Positions 1 to 6,289 of a DNA stretch of 6,305 nucleotides are shown piece by piece. This DNA comes from an uncultured Flavobacteriaceae bacterium. GTDB lineage: Bacteria > Bacteroidota > Bacteroidia > Flavobacteriales > Flavobacteriaceae. Made by a program: the position numbers and the translations under genes. The stretch spans positions 1 through 6,305 of the forward strand of contig CALZKX010000111.1 in assembly GCA_945788155.1 (NCBI GenBank), written 5' to 3'. The notes beneath the pieces are model-generated. The model saw nothing but the letters and a program-made list of their open reading frames with translations, ran no database searches and was not told the origin of the DNA. The stretch's first letter is position 1; each line of letters starts with the position of its first letter.

Positions 1-605
1 AATGCTGTTAATGGTGTAAATTCGGCTGGTTTTAATACGACTGTATTTCCCATGGCTATGGCTGGAGCAATTTTCCAAGCTAGCATCATTAATGGAAAAT
101 TCCAAGGTATAATTTGTCCAATAACACCTACTTCTTTATAATCTTTTAATTCGTTGTCCCTTAATTGTGCCCAACCAGCATGATGGTAAAAATGTCTTGC
201 CACAATTGGAATATCAACATCTCTGGTTTCACGTATTGGTTTACCGTTATCTAAAGACTCTAAAACTGCAAAAAGTCGGGAATGCTTTTGTATTTGTCTA
301 GCTAGGGCGTATAAATATCTTGCGCGTTTGTGAGCACCAATATTGACCCATTCTGGCAATGCTTTTTTGGCTGCAGTTACTGCTTTATTTACATCAACTG
401 CATTAGCTTCTGAAATTTTAGCTAGTTTTTCTTTTGTACATGGGTTAATTGTGTCGAAATAGGTATTTGAAGTCGGCTTTACCCATCTTCCATTAATAAA
501 TAACTTAAACGTTTTTTTATGCGATTCTAAAAACTGGATGGCTTCGTCGGCACTTTCTGGTGCTGGGCCATAACTCATTGTTTCAAATATTTCTTTAATC
601 TTCAT
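1..605 (-). CDS. Aldehyde dehydrogenase, ALDH16 type (partial, N-terminal 201 residues)
   Basis: This is an NAD(P)-dependent aldehyde dehydrogenase whose ATG is at 605-603; the frame stays open to the left edge, so about three quarters of a two-domain protein would be missing. The first 45 residues read like the start of the ALDH16 family: KEIFETM-SYGPAPES followed by FINGRWVKP resembles my recollection of human ALDH16A1 (REIF..LEYGPVPES, then YVNGKWLKP). Ordinary one-domain ALDHs lack this leader. The coenzyme-binding half follows, with the conserved IIPWNFP (about 165-171, catalytic-site Asn169) and LKPAE (Lys192, cofactor binding). The catalytic Glu and Cys lie outside the window, so activity cannot be confirmed. 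Bacterial ALDH16 proteins are usually near 800 residues with a second, degenerate ALDH domain. The gene begins 10 bp after deoC on the same strand, so the two are almost certainly co-transcribed. Inferred role: oxidation of acetaldehyde released by DERA, or of another aldehyde. It could also be a conventional ALDH with an unusual leader. Confidence 0.9.
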   Translation of the reverse strand, partial: MKIKEIFETMSYGPAPESADEAIQFLESHKKTFKLFINGRWVKPTSNTYFDTINPCTKEKLAKISEANAVDVNKAVTAAKKALPEWVNIGAHKRARYLYALARQIQKHSRLFAVLESLDNGKPIRETRDVDIPIVARHFYHHAGWAQLRDNELKDYKEVGVIGQIIPWNFPLMMLAWKIAPAIAMGNTVVLKPAEFTPLTA

Positions 606-615
606 TGTATAAATT

Positions 616-1599
616 TTATGCCATTGGGTGTCTAAATGCTGCCGAATAACGTCCTGTTACATAATGTTCTAACTGACGTTCTATATCTCCTAATAAACTA
701 CTTGCTCCAAAACGGAATAATTCAGGGTTTAGCCATTGGTCTCCTAATTCTTCTTTAATTAATATTAACCAATTTAAAGCTTGTTTTGCTTTGCTTATTC
801 CTCCAGCAGGTTTAAAGCCCACTTTATAACCTGTAAGTTCGTAATACTCGCGAATGGTTCTAATCATAACTAAACTTACAGGAATGGTGGCATTAACGTT
901 TTCTTTTCCTGTGCTTGTTTTTATAAAATCGGAGCCTGCCATCATACTAACCCAACTTGCTTTGGCTACTTTGGTATATGTTGGTATTTCGCCTGTTGCC
1001 AAAATGGTTTTCATGTGTGCTTCACCACATGCTTTTCTGCAAGCTGCCACCTCATCATAGAGTGCTTTCCAGTTAGATTGCAACACAAGGTTCCTGCTTA
1101 CAACAATATCAATTTCAGAAGCTCCTGCTGCTACCGATATTTCTATTTGTTTTAATTTCTCTTTTAAAGGAATATTTCCTGCTGGAAATCCTGTTGAAAC
1201 TGCTGCTATTGGAATGTTGCTGTCTCCTAAAGCATCAACTGCATCAGCTATTAAATTATGATATACACAAACAGCCGCTACTGTAATATTGGCTGTATCC
1301 ATTTCCATGGCTTTTAACAAATCATGTCTTATGGGCGATTGGGCTTTGGCGCATAGCCTATGCACATTGCTTTTAGTATCATCGCCAGCGAGTGTCGTTA
1401 AATCAATGCAACTTAGTGCTTTAAGCAACCAAGCGGCTTGCCATTGTTTTTTTACCGAACGTCTTCCGCTTAAAGTAGCTGCACGTCGTTCTACAGCACT
1501 TCTATTTATGTTAATATCCTTAAATACATTGGCATCAAAAGGGATGCCTTCATTACGTTTGTGAGGTGTTTTTATTTTACCGGATTTTGTATCTTTCAC
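616..1599 (-). CDS. deoC: Deoxyribose-phosphate aldolase (DERA), long animal-like type
   Basis: Class I aldolase, EC 4.1.2.4: it cleaves 2-deoxy-D-ribose 5-phosphate to glyceraldehyde 3-phosphate and acetaldehyde in the cytoplasm, the last step of deoxynucleoside salvage. All catalytic landmarks are visible: Asp164 in SEIDIVV, the Schiff-base Lys227 in GSDFIKTSTGKE, and Lys263 in GFKPAGG. At 327 residues it is much longer than E. coli DeoC (259). It follows the human DERA sequence as I recall it along its length, for example VKKQWQAAWLLKA, IDLTTLAGDDT, CGEAHMKTILATGE, KEELGDQWLNPELFRFGAS and the end VTGRY..PM. The C-terminal tyrosine tail of E. coli DeoC is absent. The first 26 residues are a polar, Lys-rich extension. 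The start is GTG (1599-1597): an in-frame TAG lies at 1617-1615 and the next in-frame ATG is at codon 98, inside the conserved domain. The leader is A-rich without a Shine-Dalgarno site. First gene of an operon with the ALDH16 gene. Confidence 0.97.
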   Translation of the reverse strand: MKDTKSGKIKTPHKRNEGIPFDANVFKDININRSAVERRAATLSGRRSVKKQWQAAWLLKALSCIDLTTLAGDDTKSNVHRLCAKAQSPIRHDLLKAMEMDTANITVAAVCVYHNLIADAVDALGDSNIPIAAVSTGFPAGNIPLKEKLKQIEISVAAGASEIDIVVSRNLVLQSNWKALYDEVAACRKACGEAHMKTILATGEIPTYTKVAKASWVSMMAGSDFIKTSTGKENVNATIPVSLVMIRTIREYYELTGYKVGFKPAGGISKAKQALNWLILIKEELGDQWLNPELFRFGASSLLGDIERQLEHYVTGRYSAAFRHPMA

Positions 1600-1705
1600 T
1601 TTATATTTTTTTTTCTAACCTTAAAAATAGTTAATTCAGTATTAATTACCTTAAAGTTTTAATTTTTATCTCTTTTTTATGGTTTTTAGTTGAATGACCA
1701 ATTGC

Positions 1706-1713
1706 CAAACCTA
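1706..1713 (-). promoter_or_regulatory. Putative Bacteroidota -7 box for deoC-ALDH16
   Basis: Read on the minus strand this is TAGGTTTG, a full match to the Bacteroidota -7 consensus TAnnTTTG. Transcription would start near 1700, giving a leader of about 100 nt before the deoC GTG. The -33 element is poor: TTCTTC at about 1740-1735 is the nearest thing to the expected TTG. It is the only good minus-strand match I found between the divergent genes. The assignment is by consensus alone. Confidence 0.45.
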
Positions 1714-1801
1714 ATTAGAATTTTCGTCTTTTAAGAAGAATTATTGCATTAAAAAATGATTTTTTTTAACAATTATTTCTTAGTTAATTCTTAAACTATT
1801 A

Positions 1802-1809
1802 TATCTTTG
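1802..1809 (+). promoter_or_regulatory. Putative Bacteroidota -7 box for the histidine phosphatase gene
   Basis: TATCTTTG matches TAnnTTTG exactly and lies 23 bp before the ATG at 1833, predicting a leader of roughly 18 nt. No clear TTG is found at the -33 position; TTAG at 1780-1783 is the best candidate. The upstream 40 bp are very A/T-rich, which may help promoter opening. Confidence 0.5.
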
Positions 1810-1832
1810 AAAACAACTGATATTTTGATTCT

Positions 1833-2348
1833 ATGAAACATCTATTTATAATCTGCTTTGTTTTACTTTTAACCTTACCATCAGGTGCCCAAGACTCACA
1901 AAACAATAGTGAAACTACTACCTATTATTTTATTCGTCATGCCGATAAAGATAGAACTGATAAAACCAATAAGGATCCTAATTTAATTCAAGCTGGTATT
2001 TTAAGAGCTGCTAAATGGAGTTTGGTGTTTGAAAATATTGACTTTGACGCTGTTTATTCAACCAATTACAATCGCACCAAACAAACGGCACAACCAACTG
2101 CCGAAAAAAAAGGTTTAGAGGTCACTATTTATGATCCCAGAGAATTATTTTCGGAAGTATTTGCCAACAATACTAAAGGTAAAACAGTACTAGTTGTAGG
2201 ACACAGCAATACAACCCCTGCCTTTGTAAATACTGTATTGGGAACAAAAAAATATAAAGATATAGACGATAGCAACTATGCCAACTTGTACATTGTCACT
2301 ATTTCTGCAAGTGGTGAAAAGTCCAGTACAGTATTGGTTATAGATTAG
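1833..2348 (+). CDS. Secreted histidine phosphatase family protein (phosphoglycerate mutase-like)
   Basis: A 171-residue member of the histidine phosphatase superfamily, which uses a phospho-histidine intermediate. Residues 1-20 form a signal peptide (MKHLFIICFVLLLTLPSGAQ), with cleavage likely after the SGA or GAQ. The catalytic motif is YYFIRHADK, with Arg35 and His36; the usual RHG is RHA here, as in SixA-like members. Arg81 in STNYNRTKQTA, the acidic Glu104 in DPREL and the second histidine His124 in VVGHSNTTP complete the expected active site, so the enzyme should be active. Length matches the minimal SixA-like core rather than true phosphoglycerate mutase (about 230 or more). Export points to an extracytoplasmic phosphoester substrate, which the sequence does not identify. 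The ATG at 1833 gives a complete signal peptide. The stop codon lies 2 bp from the stop of the convergent lipoprotein gene. SixA-type phosphohistidine phosphatase action is unlikely because the protein is exported. Confidence 0.9.
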   Translation: MKHLFIICFVLLLTLPSGAQDSQNNSETTTYYFIRHADKDRTDKTNKDPNLIQAGILRAAKWSLVFENIDFDAVYSTNYNRTKQTAQPTAEKKGLEVTIYDPRELFSEVFANNTKGKTVLVVGHSNTTPAFVNTVLGTKKYKDIDDSNYANLYIVTISASGEKSSTVLVID

Positions 2349-2350
2349 GT

Positions 2351-3091
2351 TTACTCTACCTTGATATTAACATTTTCTATTTTAGAGAGTAGCTTTAGTT
2401 TTCCAGAATCAAAAAGTGAGTCTAACATAAAAAGGTCTGTAATATTTGCTTCCGGTTTGTAATTATTATAATCTACAAATCGTAAATTATTAACATAGCG
2501 TTCGTTATAAGCTTCTCTAAAACGCAGGCCTAATTCGGTTGGACTATCCATATAAGAATACGCTAAATAATCAGCCTTAAAATCTTCTTTTCCAATCCAA
2601 TACACAAAAACATCTTCGTAATCGTCGCCACCTCCTTCTTGACTAAAAGTGACTTTTATTTTATAGTACATTTTATTTTTAATAGTCACTTCTCCTAAAT
2701 ATTCTTTAATAACTGCAGCGTCATTTAGCCCAAAAGGCAATACCGAAAAATAATGAACCGAATTAACAGATCTAGTATATTTTGCAGCCATGGAATCTAC
2801 AACTATAGCTTCTTTTTCATTAATATATCTTTTAAATCCATCATTTGAAAGTACATCTCTAATTTGCCCAATAGAATCGGCAATAAATCGTTCATATTGA
2901 TATAATCCGTTGTTTCTAATAGCTTTATAATGTATATCCCTAAAATCGAATGAAATGGTTGATGTATTAAACTTGTCGCCACCAGAGACCTCAACAGTCT
3001 TATCAACTATTTCTTGAGCATTAAAAACGTTTTCAGGTTTACATGCAGTAACGACCAATAGCAAGCTAAGGCTATATAAAATATGTTTCAT
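2351..3091 (-). CDS. Lipoprotein, DUF6503-like family, function unknown
   Basis: A 246-residue predicted lipoprotein. The chosen ATG (3091-3089) gives MKHILYSLSLLLVVTAC, a short signal peptide with lipobox VTAC and lipidated Cys17. An in-frame ATG ten codons upstream (3121) is rejected because it overlaps the probable -7 box and would put a polar stretch in front of the signal peptide. Mature motifs include AQEIVDKTVEVSGGDKF (25-41), SFDFRDIHYKA, SVNSVHYFSVLPFGLND (107-123), VTFSQEGGGDDYEDVFVYW (147-165), RFREAYNERYVNNLRFVDY and LLSKIE near the end. I associate this pattern with the Bacteroidota family DUF6503; that assignment is from memory. The opening 'AQEIVDK...GG...' resembles periplasmic LolA/LppX-like folds, which is inference only. 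After Cys17 the sequence is KPEN, without a strong acidic cluster, so surface export is uncertain. It is transcribed alone, divergently from smpB. No catalytic motif is evident. Confidence 0.85.
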   Translation of the reverse strand: MKHILYSLSLLLVVTACKPENVFNAQEIVDKTVEVSGGDKFNTSTISFDFRDIHYKAIRNNGLYQYERFIADSIGQIRDVLSNDGFKRYINEKEAIVVDSMAAKYTRSVNSVHYFSVLPFGLNDAAVIKEYLGEVTIKNKMYYKIKVTFSQEGGGDDYEDVFVYWIGKEDFKADYLAYSYMDSPTELGLRFREAYNERYVNNLRFVDYNNYKPEANITDLFMLDSLFDSGKLKLLSKIENVNIKVE

Positions 3092-3118
3092 TTGTAGTAT
3101 TTTTAATAAATTTTGTTG

Positions 3119-3126
3119 CAAAAATA
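3119..3126 (-). promoter_or_regulatory. Putative Bacteroidota -7 box for the lipoprotein gene
   Basis: On the minus strand this reads TATTTTTG, a match to TAnnTTTG. Transcription would start near 3113, about 20 nt before the ATG at 3091, and this supports that start over the ATG at 3121. The -33 region (about 3143-3150, TAGTTTAGAC on the minus strand) has no clear TTG. Confidence 0.45.
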
Positions 3127-3164
3127 ACCAATTAATATCAGTCTAAACTATTAATAAATTTATG

Positions 3165-3172
3165 TAGTTTTG
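3165..3172 (+). promoter_or_regulatory. Putative Bacteroidota -7 box for smpB
   Basis: TAGTTTTG matches TAnnTTTG and ends only 6 bp before the smpB ATG at 3179. If it is used, transcription begins at or within a few bases of the start codon and the mRNA is nearly leaderless. No convincing TTG is present at -33; the corresponding bases (about 3141-3148) also form the upstream region of the opposing lipoprotein promoter. Confidence 0.45.
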
Positions 3173-3178
3173 GCTTCC

Positions 3179-3637
3179 ATGCAGAAAAGTATAAACATAC
3201 AAAATAAAAAAGCACGTTTCGAATACGAAATACTCGACAAATACACTGCTGGAATTGTTTTAACTGGTACCGAAATTAAATCCATACGAAGCAGTAAAGC
3301 GTCTATTGCCGAAAGTTTTTGTGAGTTTAATGATCGTGGAGAGCTTTTTGTGGTTAACATGACCATTGAAGAATATGCGTATGGAAACTATATAAACCAT
3401 AGGCCAAAGGCCACTAGAAAATTGTTGTTAAATAGACGAGAACTTAAAAAACTGGAAAAAGAAGTTAAAAATGTTGGTCTTACCATAATTCCGTTACGTC
3501 TATTTATTAACGACAAAGGATTTGCAAAACTGGACATTGGCTTAGCTAAAGGAAAAAAACTATACGATAAGCGCGATACGATAAAAGACAGGGATAATAA
3601 ACGTAATTTAGATCGTATTAAGAAAATGCATAGATAA
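3179..3637 (+). CDS. smpB: SsrA (tmRNA)-binding protein SmpB
   Basis: SmpB binds tmRNA and places it in the A site of stalled ribosomes, starting trans-translation: ribosome rescue plus tagging of the unfinished protein for degradation. The 152-residue product has the normal family length and its signatures: an N-terminal NIQNKKARFEYEILDKYTAG, the hallmark LTGTEIKSIRSSKASI (28-43), the RPKATRKLLLNRREL segment (75-89), and the basic C-terminal tail GLAKGKKLYDKRDTIKDRD (121-139), which enters the mRNA channel. No residue appears missing. The ATG at 3179 fits family N-termini; an in-frame TTG three codons earlier (3170) lies inside the likely promoter. Single-gene transcription unit, divergent from the lipoprotein gene. 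The tmRNA gene itself is not in this window. Confidence 0.98.
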   Translation: MQKSINIQNKKARFEYEILDKYTAGIVLTGTEIKSIRSSKASIAESFCEFNDRGELFVVNMTIEEYAYGNYINHRPKATRKLLLNRRELKKLEKEVKNVGLTIIPLRLFINDKGFAKLDIGLAKGKKLYDKRDTIKDRDNKRNLDRIKKMHR

Positions 3638-3652
3638 TCTAAACTAGATTAT
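3634..3652 (+). terminator. AT-rich hairpin overlapping the smpB stop codon, possible weak terminator
   Basis: A perfect 8-bp inverted repeat, ATAATCTA / TAGATTAT, with a 3-base loop AAC. The left arm contains the smpB stop codon. Only one G/C pair lies in each stem and no run of T follows directly (GTAAATTTT comes next), so it is not a strong intrinsic terminator. It may protect the 3' end of the mRNA or assist termination. Confidence 0.4.
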
Positions 3653-3732
3653 TGTAAATTTTGCAAGCATTTTTTAACAGTAAAGTAGGTTTTATTTATG
3701 ATTGTTTAACAAAAGTCTTTTAATTAAATGTC

Positions 3733-3740
3733 TAGGTTTG
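3733..3740 (+). promoter_or_regulatory. Putative Bacteroidota -7 box for the DUF5686 gene
   Basis: TAGGTTTG, identical to the box proposed for deoC and a full match to TAnnTTTG. The leader would be about 55-60 nt to the ATG at 3804. The nearest upstream TTG (3702-3704) is too far away (28 bp gap) to be a normal -33 element. Confidence 0.45.
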
Positions 3741-3803
3741 ACATTGTTTTAGGGAATCTTTTTTTAAAAGTGTTTCTGAATAACTAACCGTCAATCAACA
3801 TTT

Positions 3804-6266
3804 ATGAAACATAATTTACTCCTCCCGTTTACATTTTTATTAAGTATTCACTGTTTTTCTCAAATTAAAGGAACAGTAACCAACAATAAAAACGAACCTT
3901 TACCATTTGTAAATATTTACATCGAGAACACCTATACTGGAACAGCTAGTAACGAGGATGGTAATTACGAGTTAAACGTTAGCGAACCTAGTAATTATAC
4001 AGTAGTTTTCCAGTACTTAGGCTATAAAACTGTTAAGAAAAAAGTAAATATTCAATTCTTTCCATATAAGTTAGATGCTGTTTTGTTTGATGAAGAAATC
4101 TCATTAAATGAAGTGGTTATTAATGCAACAGAAAATCCTGCCAACATTATTATTCGTGAAGCTATTGCAAAAAGAAAAGAAAATCAAAATAAAATACTGA
4201 GCTATAAATCTAACTTTTATTCTCGTGGATTAATTCGAATAAAAGATGCTCCCGAAAAGATATTAGGCACCGAAATTGGTGACCTTGGAGGAGGATTAGA
4301 TTCTACCAGAAGTGGTGTTATCTATTTATCTGAAACTTTTTCAAAATTAGAATTTTTAAGACCCAATAAACTTAAAGAAAAAATCTTAGCATCTAAAGTT
4401 AGTGGTGATGCAAATGGTTTTAGCTTTAACAATGCAATTGATGTAGATTTTGATTTGTACAACAACGCCATAGAATTAGGAAATCAAATCATCACACCTA
4501 TTGCAAATAATGCATTTGGATATTATCGTTACAAATTAGAAGGGACATTTTACGACGACAAAAACAACCTTATTAACAAAATAAAAGTAACTCCTAGACG
4601 TAAAAACGACCCTGTTTTTGAAGGCTATATCTATATTGTTGAAGATCAATGGATAATTTACGCAGCTGAATTAGACATAACAGGAAAACAAGCCCAAATT
4701 CCTGCAGTAGATAAAATAACAATAACACAAAATTTTTCGTTTTCTGAAAAAGATAATATTTGGATAAAAATCTCTCAAAATATCGACTTTAAGTATGGGC
4801 TTTTCGGAATAAAAGGTGATGGTCGTTTCACCGCAGTTTATAGCGACTACATATTTGATTCTGGATTATCCCATAAAGATTTCACTAGAGAAATAGTGTC
4901 GTTTGCTGATGAGGCAAATAAAAAGGATTCTACATTTTGGAGTACAATTAGACCAATACCACTAAGCGTTGAAGAAGCTATAGATTATATAAAAAAAGAT
5001 AGTATCCAAATTATTAGAAACTCTAAAACGTATAAAGATTCTGTAGATATTGTAAATAATACATTTAACCTTGGCGATATTATTGGTGGCTATACTTATA
5101 GAAATTCACATGAAAACTGGAGTACAGGTATTACCTCTCCTATTAAAGCTATTAGTTTTAATACTGTTCAAGGGTGGAATGCAGATATTAGTACATTTTA
5201 CACTAAAAGTTATAACGATTTCGAACGTTACTTTTCCATAAGAAGTAATATCAACTATGCTTTTAGCGAACAACGCTTACGTGGAACACTCTCTGCAACT
5301 TATAAATTTAATAATAAAAGCAGACCGTTTTTAACACTTTCTGGCGGCATAACAACACAACAGTTTAATTCAGGTAACCCAATTTCTAAACTATTAAATA
5401 CTGGATTTTCAATGTTTTCAGAAAATAACTATATGAAAATTTACGAAAACACCTTTGCCCAAGTATTATACTCCAATGAGTTACTTAATGGTTTTAGAAT
5501 CAATGCAAGCTTAGGCTATCAAAAGCGTAAAGCATTATTTAACACAACAAATCAAGCTTGGTATCCAAAACAAAATAAAGTTTATTCAAGTAACAACCCT
5601 TTAGACGAAACAGCTTATGGTATAGCTCCGTTTGTTGCACATAACATCATGAAGTTTAACCTTACAGCACGAATTAATTTTGCACAAAATTACTTGAGCT
5701 ACCCTAATGGAAAATACAATATTCCAAATTCTAAATATCCTACAGTTATTTTGGGTTTTGAAAAAGGGTTTGCATCATCTATTGATAACTATAATTTTAG
5801 TCAGCTTAAAATTCAAGCAACACAAAGAATCAATGTTGCTGATAAAGGGAGTTTTAACTATAATTTAAAAGCAGGAAAATTCTTTAATGGTGAGAATATC
5901 TCATTTATAGATTACCAACATTTTAACGGTAATCAAACCCAAATTGGTTCAGGTTCGTATTTAAATGTGTTTAATAATTTGCCATACTATACAGCAAGCA
6001 CAAACAACTCTTACCTAGAAATGCATGCAGAACATGACTTTAATGGGTTTCTGCTTGGAAGAGTACCTTTATTAAAAAAGCTTAACTTTAATATAATCGC
6101 TGGAGCACATACTCTGTCCACTCCATACAACAAACCCTATCAAGAATATACCATTGGTCTCGATAATATTGGTTGGGGGAAATTTAGGTTTCTTCGTGTA
6201 GATTATTTACGTTCCTATCAAAATGGCTATAAAGGCGATGCAATTATATTTGGCATAAAGTTTTAA
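3804..6266 (+). CDS. Outer-membrane protein with carboxypeptidase-regulatory-like domain and DUF5686 barrel
   Basis: An 820-residue envelope protein. Residues 1-20 are a signal peptide ending HCFSQ, with cleavage likely after Gln20; the Cys17 is not in a lipobox. Residues 21 to about 95 form a carboxypeptidase-regulatory-like beta-sandwich (IKGTVTNNKNEPLPFVNIYI, TASNEDGNYEL, VVFQYLGYKT), the same module found at the N-terminus of SusC-type receptors. LNEVVI at 101-106 is the usual connecting strand. From NPANIIIREAIAKRKEN (111-127) the sequence follows the DUF5686 family as I know it; the second half, from roughly 430, is rich in alternating aromatic/polar strands and ends DAIIFGIKF, with a terminal phenylalanine as in outer-membrane barrels. 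Length is normal for the family. No TonB-receptor plug domain is visible, so it should not be called a TonB-dependent receptor. Substrate and role are unknown. It has its own promoter-like box, and another gene probably starts 23 bp downstream. Confidence 0.92.
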   Translation: MKHNLLLPFTFLLSIHCFSQIKGTVTNNKNEPLPFVNIYIENTYTGTASNEDGNYELNVSEPSNYTVVFQYLGYKTVKKKVNIQFFPYKLDAVLFDEEISLNEVVINATENPANIIIREAIAKRKENQNKILSYKSNFYSRGLIRIKDAPEKILGTEIGDLGGGLDSTRSGVIYLSETFSKLEFLRPNKLKEKILASKVSGDANGFSFNNAIDVDFDLYNNAIELGNQIITPIANNAFGYYRYKLEGTFYDDKNNLINKIKVTPRRKNDPVFEGYIYIVEDQWIIYAAELDITGKQAQIPAVDKITITQNFSFSEKDNIWIKISQNIDFKYGLFGIKGDGRFTAVYSDYIFDSGLSHKDFTREIVSFADEANKKDSTFWSTIRPIPLSVEEAIDYIKKDSIQIIRNSKTYKDSVDIVNNTFNLGDIIGGYTYRNSHENWSTGITSPIKAISFNTVQGWNADISTFYTKSYNDFERYFSIRSNINYAFSEQRLRGTLSATYKFNNKSRPFLTLSGGITTQQFNSGNPISKLLNTGFSMFSENNYMKIYENTFAQVLYSNELLNGFRINASLGYQKRKALFNTTNQAWYPKQNKVYSSNNPLDETAYGIAPFVAHNIMKFNLTARINFAQNYLSYPNGKYNIPNSKYPTVILGFEKGFASSIDNYNFSQLKIQATQRINVADKGSFNYNLKAGKFFNGENISFIDYQHFNGNQTQIGSGSYLNVFNNLPYYTASTNNSYLEMHAEHDFNGFLLGRVPLLKKLNFNIIAGAHTLSTPYNKPYQEYTIGLDNIGWGKFRFLRVDYLRSYQNGYKGDAIIFGIKF

Positions 6267-6289
6267 TTGATTATTTTTAGTTTAAAAAA

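Noticed and set aside
854..1564. Open frames on the plus strand (854-1060 and 1289-1564)
   Set aside because: They lie antisense to deoC, whose protein is strongly conserved along this whole stretch; their translations resemble no family.
1751..1770. A-run/T-run inverted repeat (AAAAAAT-G-ATTTTTT) as a terminator
   Set aside because: It sits between divergent promoters where no transcript should end, and has no GC stem; more likely low-complexity upstream DNA.
2803..3006. Minus-strand open frame in another phase inside the lipoprotein gene
   Set aside because: Out-of-frame shadow of a well-supported gene with no start context or recognisable motif.
2351..3091. A second deoxyribose-phosphate aldolase
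   Set aside because: I considered a link to the nearby deoC, but the lipoprotein has none of the DERA motifs (no FIKTSTG, no GFKPAGG) and is exported.
3092..3121. ATG at 3121 as the lipoprotein start
   Set aside because: It would overlap the promoter box and place MQQNLLKILQ before a signal peptide that is already complete from the ATG at 3091.
3170..3178. TTG at 3170 as the smpB start
   Set aside because: It lies within the probable -7 box and adds residues (MAS) before the family-typical MQKSINIQNKKARFEY start; ATG at 3179 is better.
3160..3366. Minus-strand open frame overlapping the 5' part of smpB
   Set aside because: Antisense to conserved smpB codons and the product is not recognisable.
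3702..3712. TTGTT-T-AACAA palindrome upstream of the DUF5686 gene as an operator
   Set aside because: Five-base AT-rich arms are expected by chance in this composition and no second copy was seen.
3804..6266. TonB-dependent receptor of SusC type
   Set aside because: The N-terminal module is shared, but no plug domain follows, the protein is shorter than SusC (about 1000 residues), and no SusD-like gene follows within the window.
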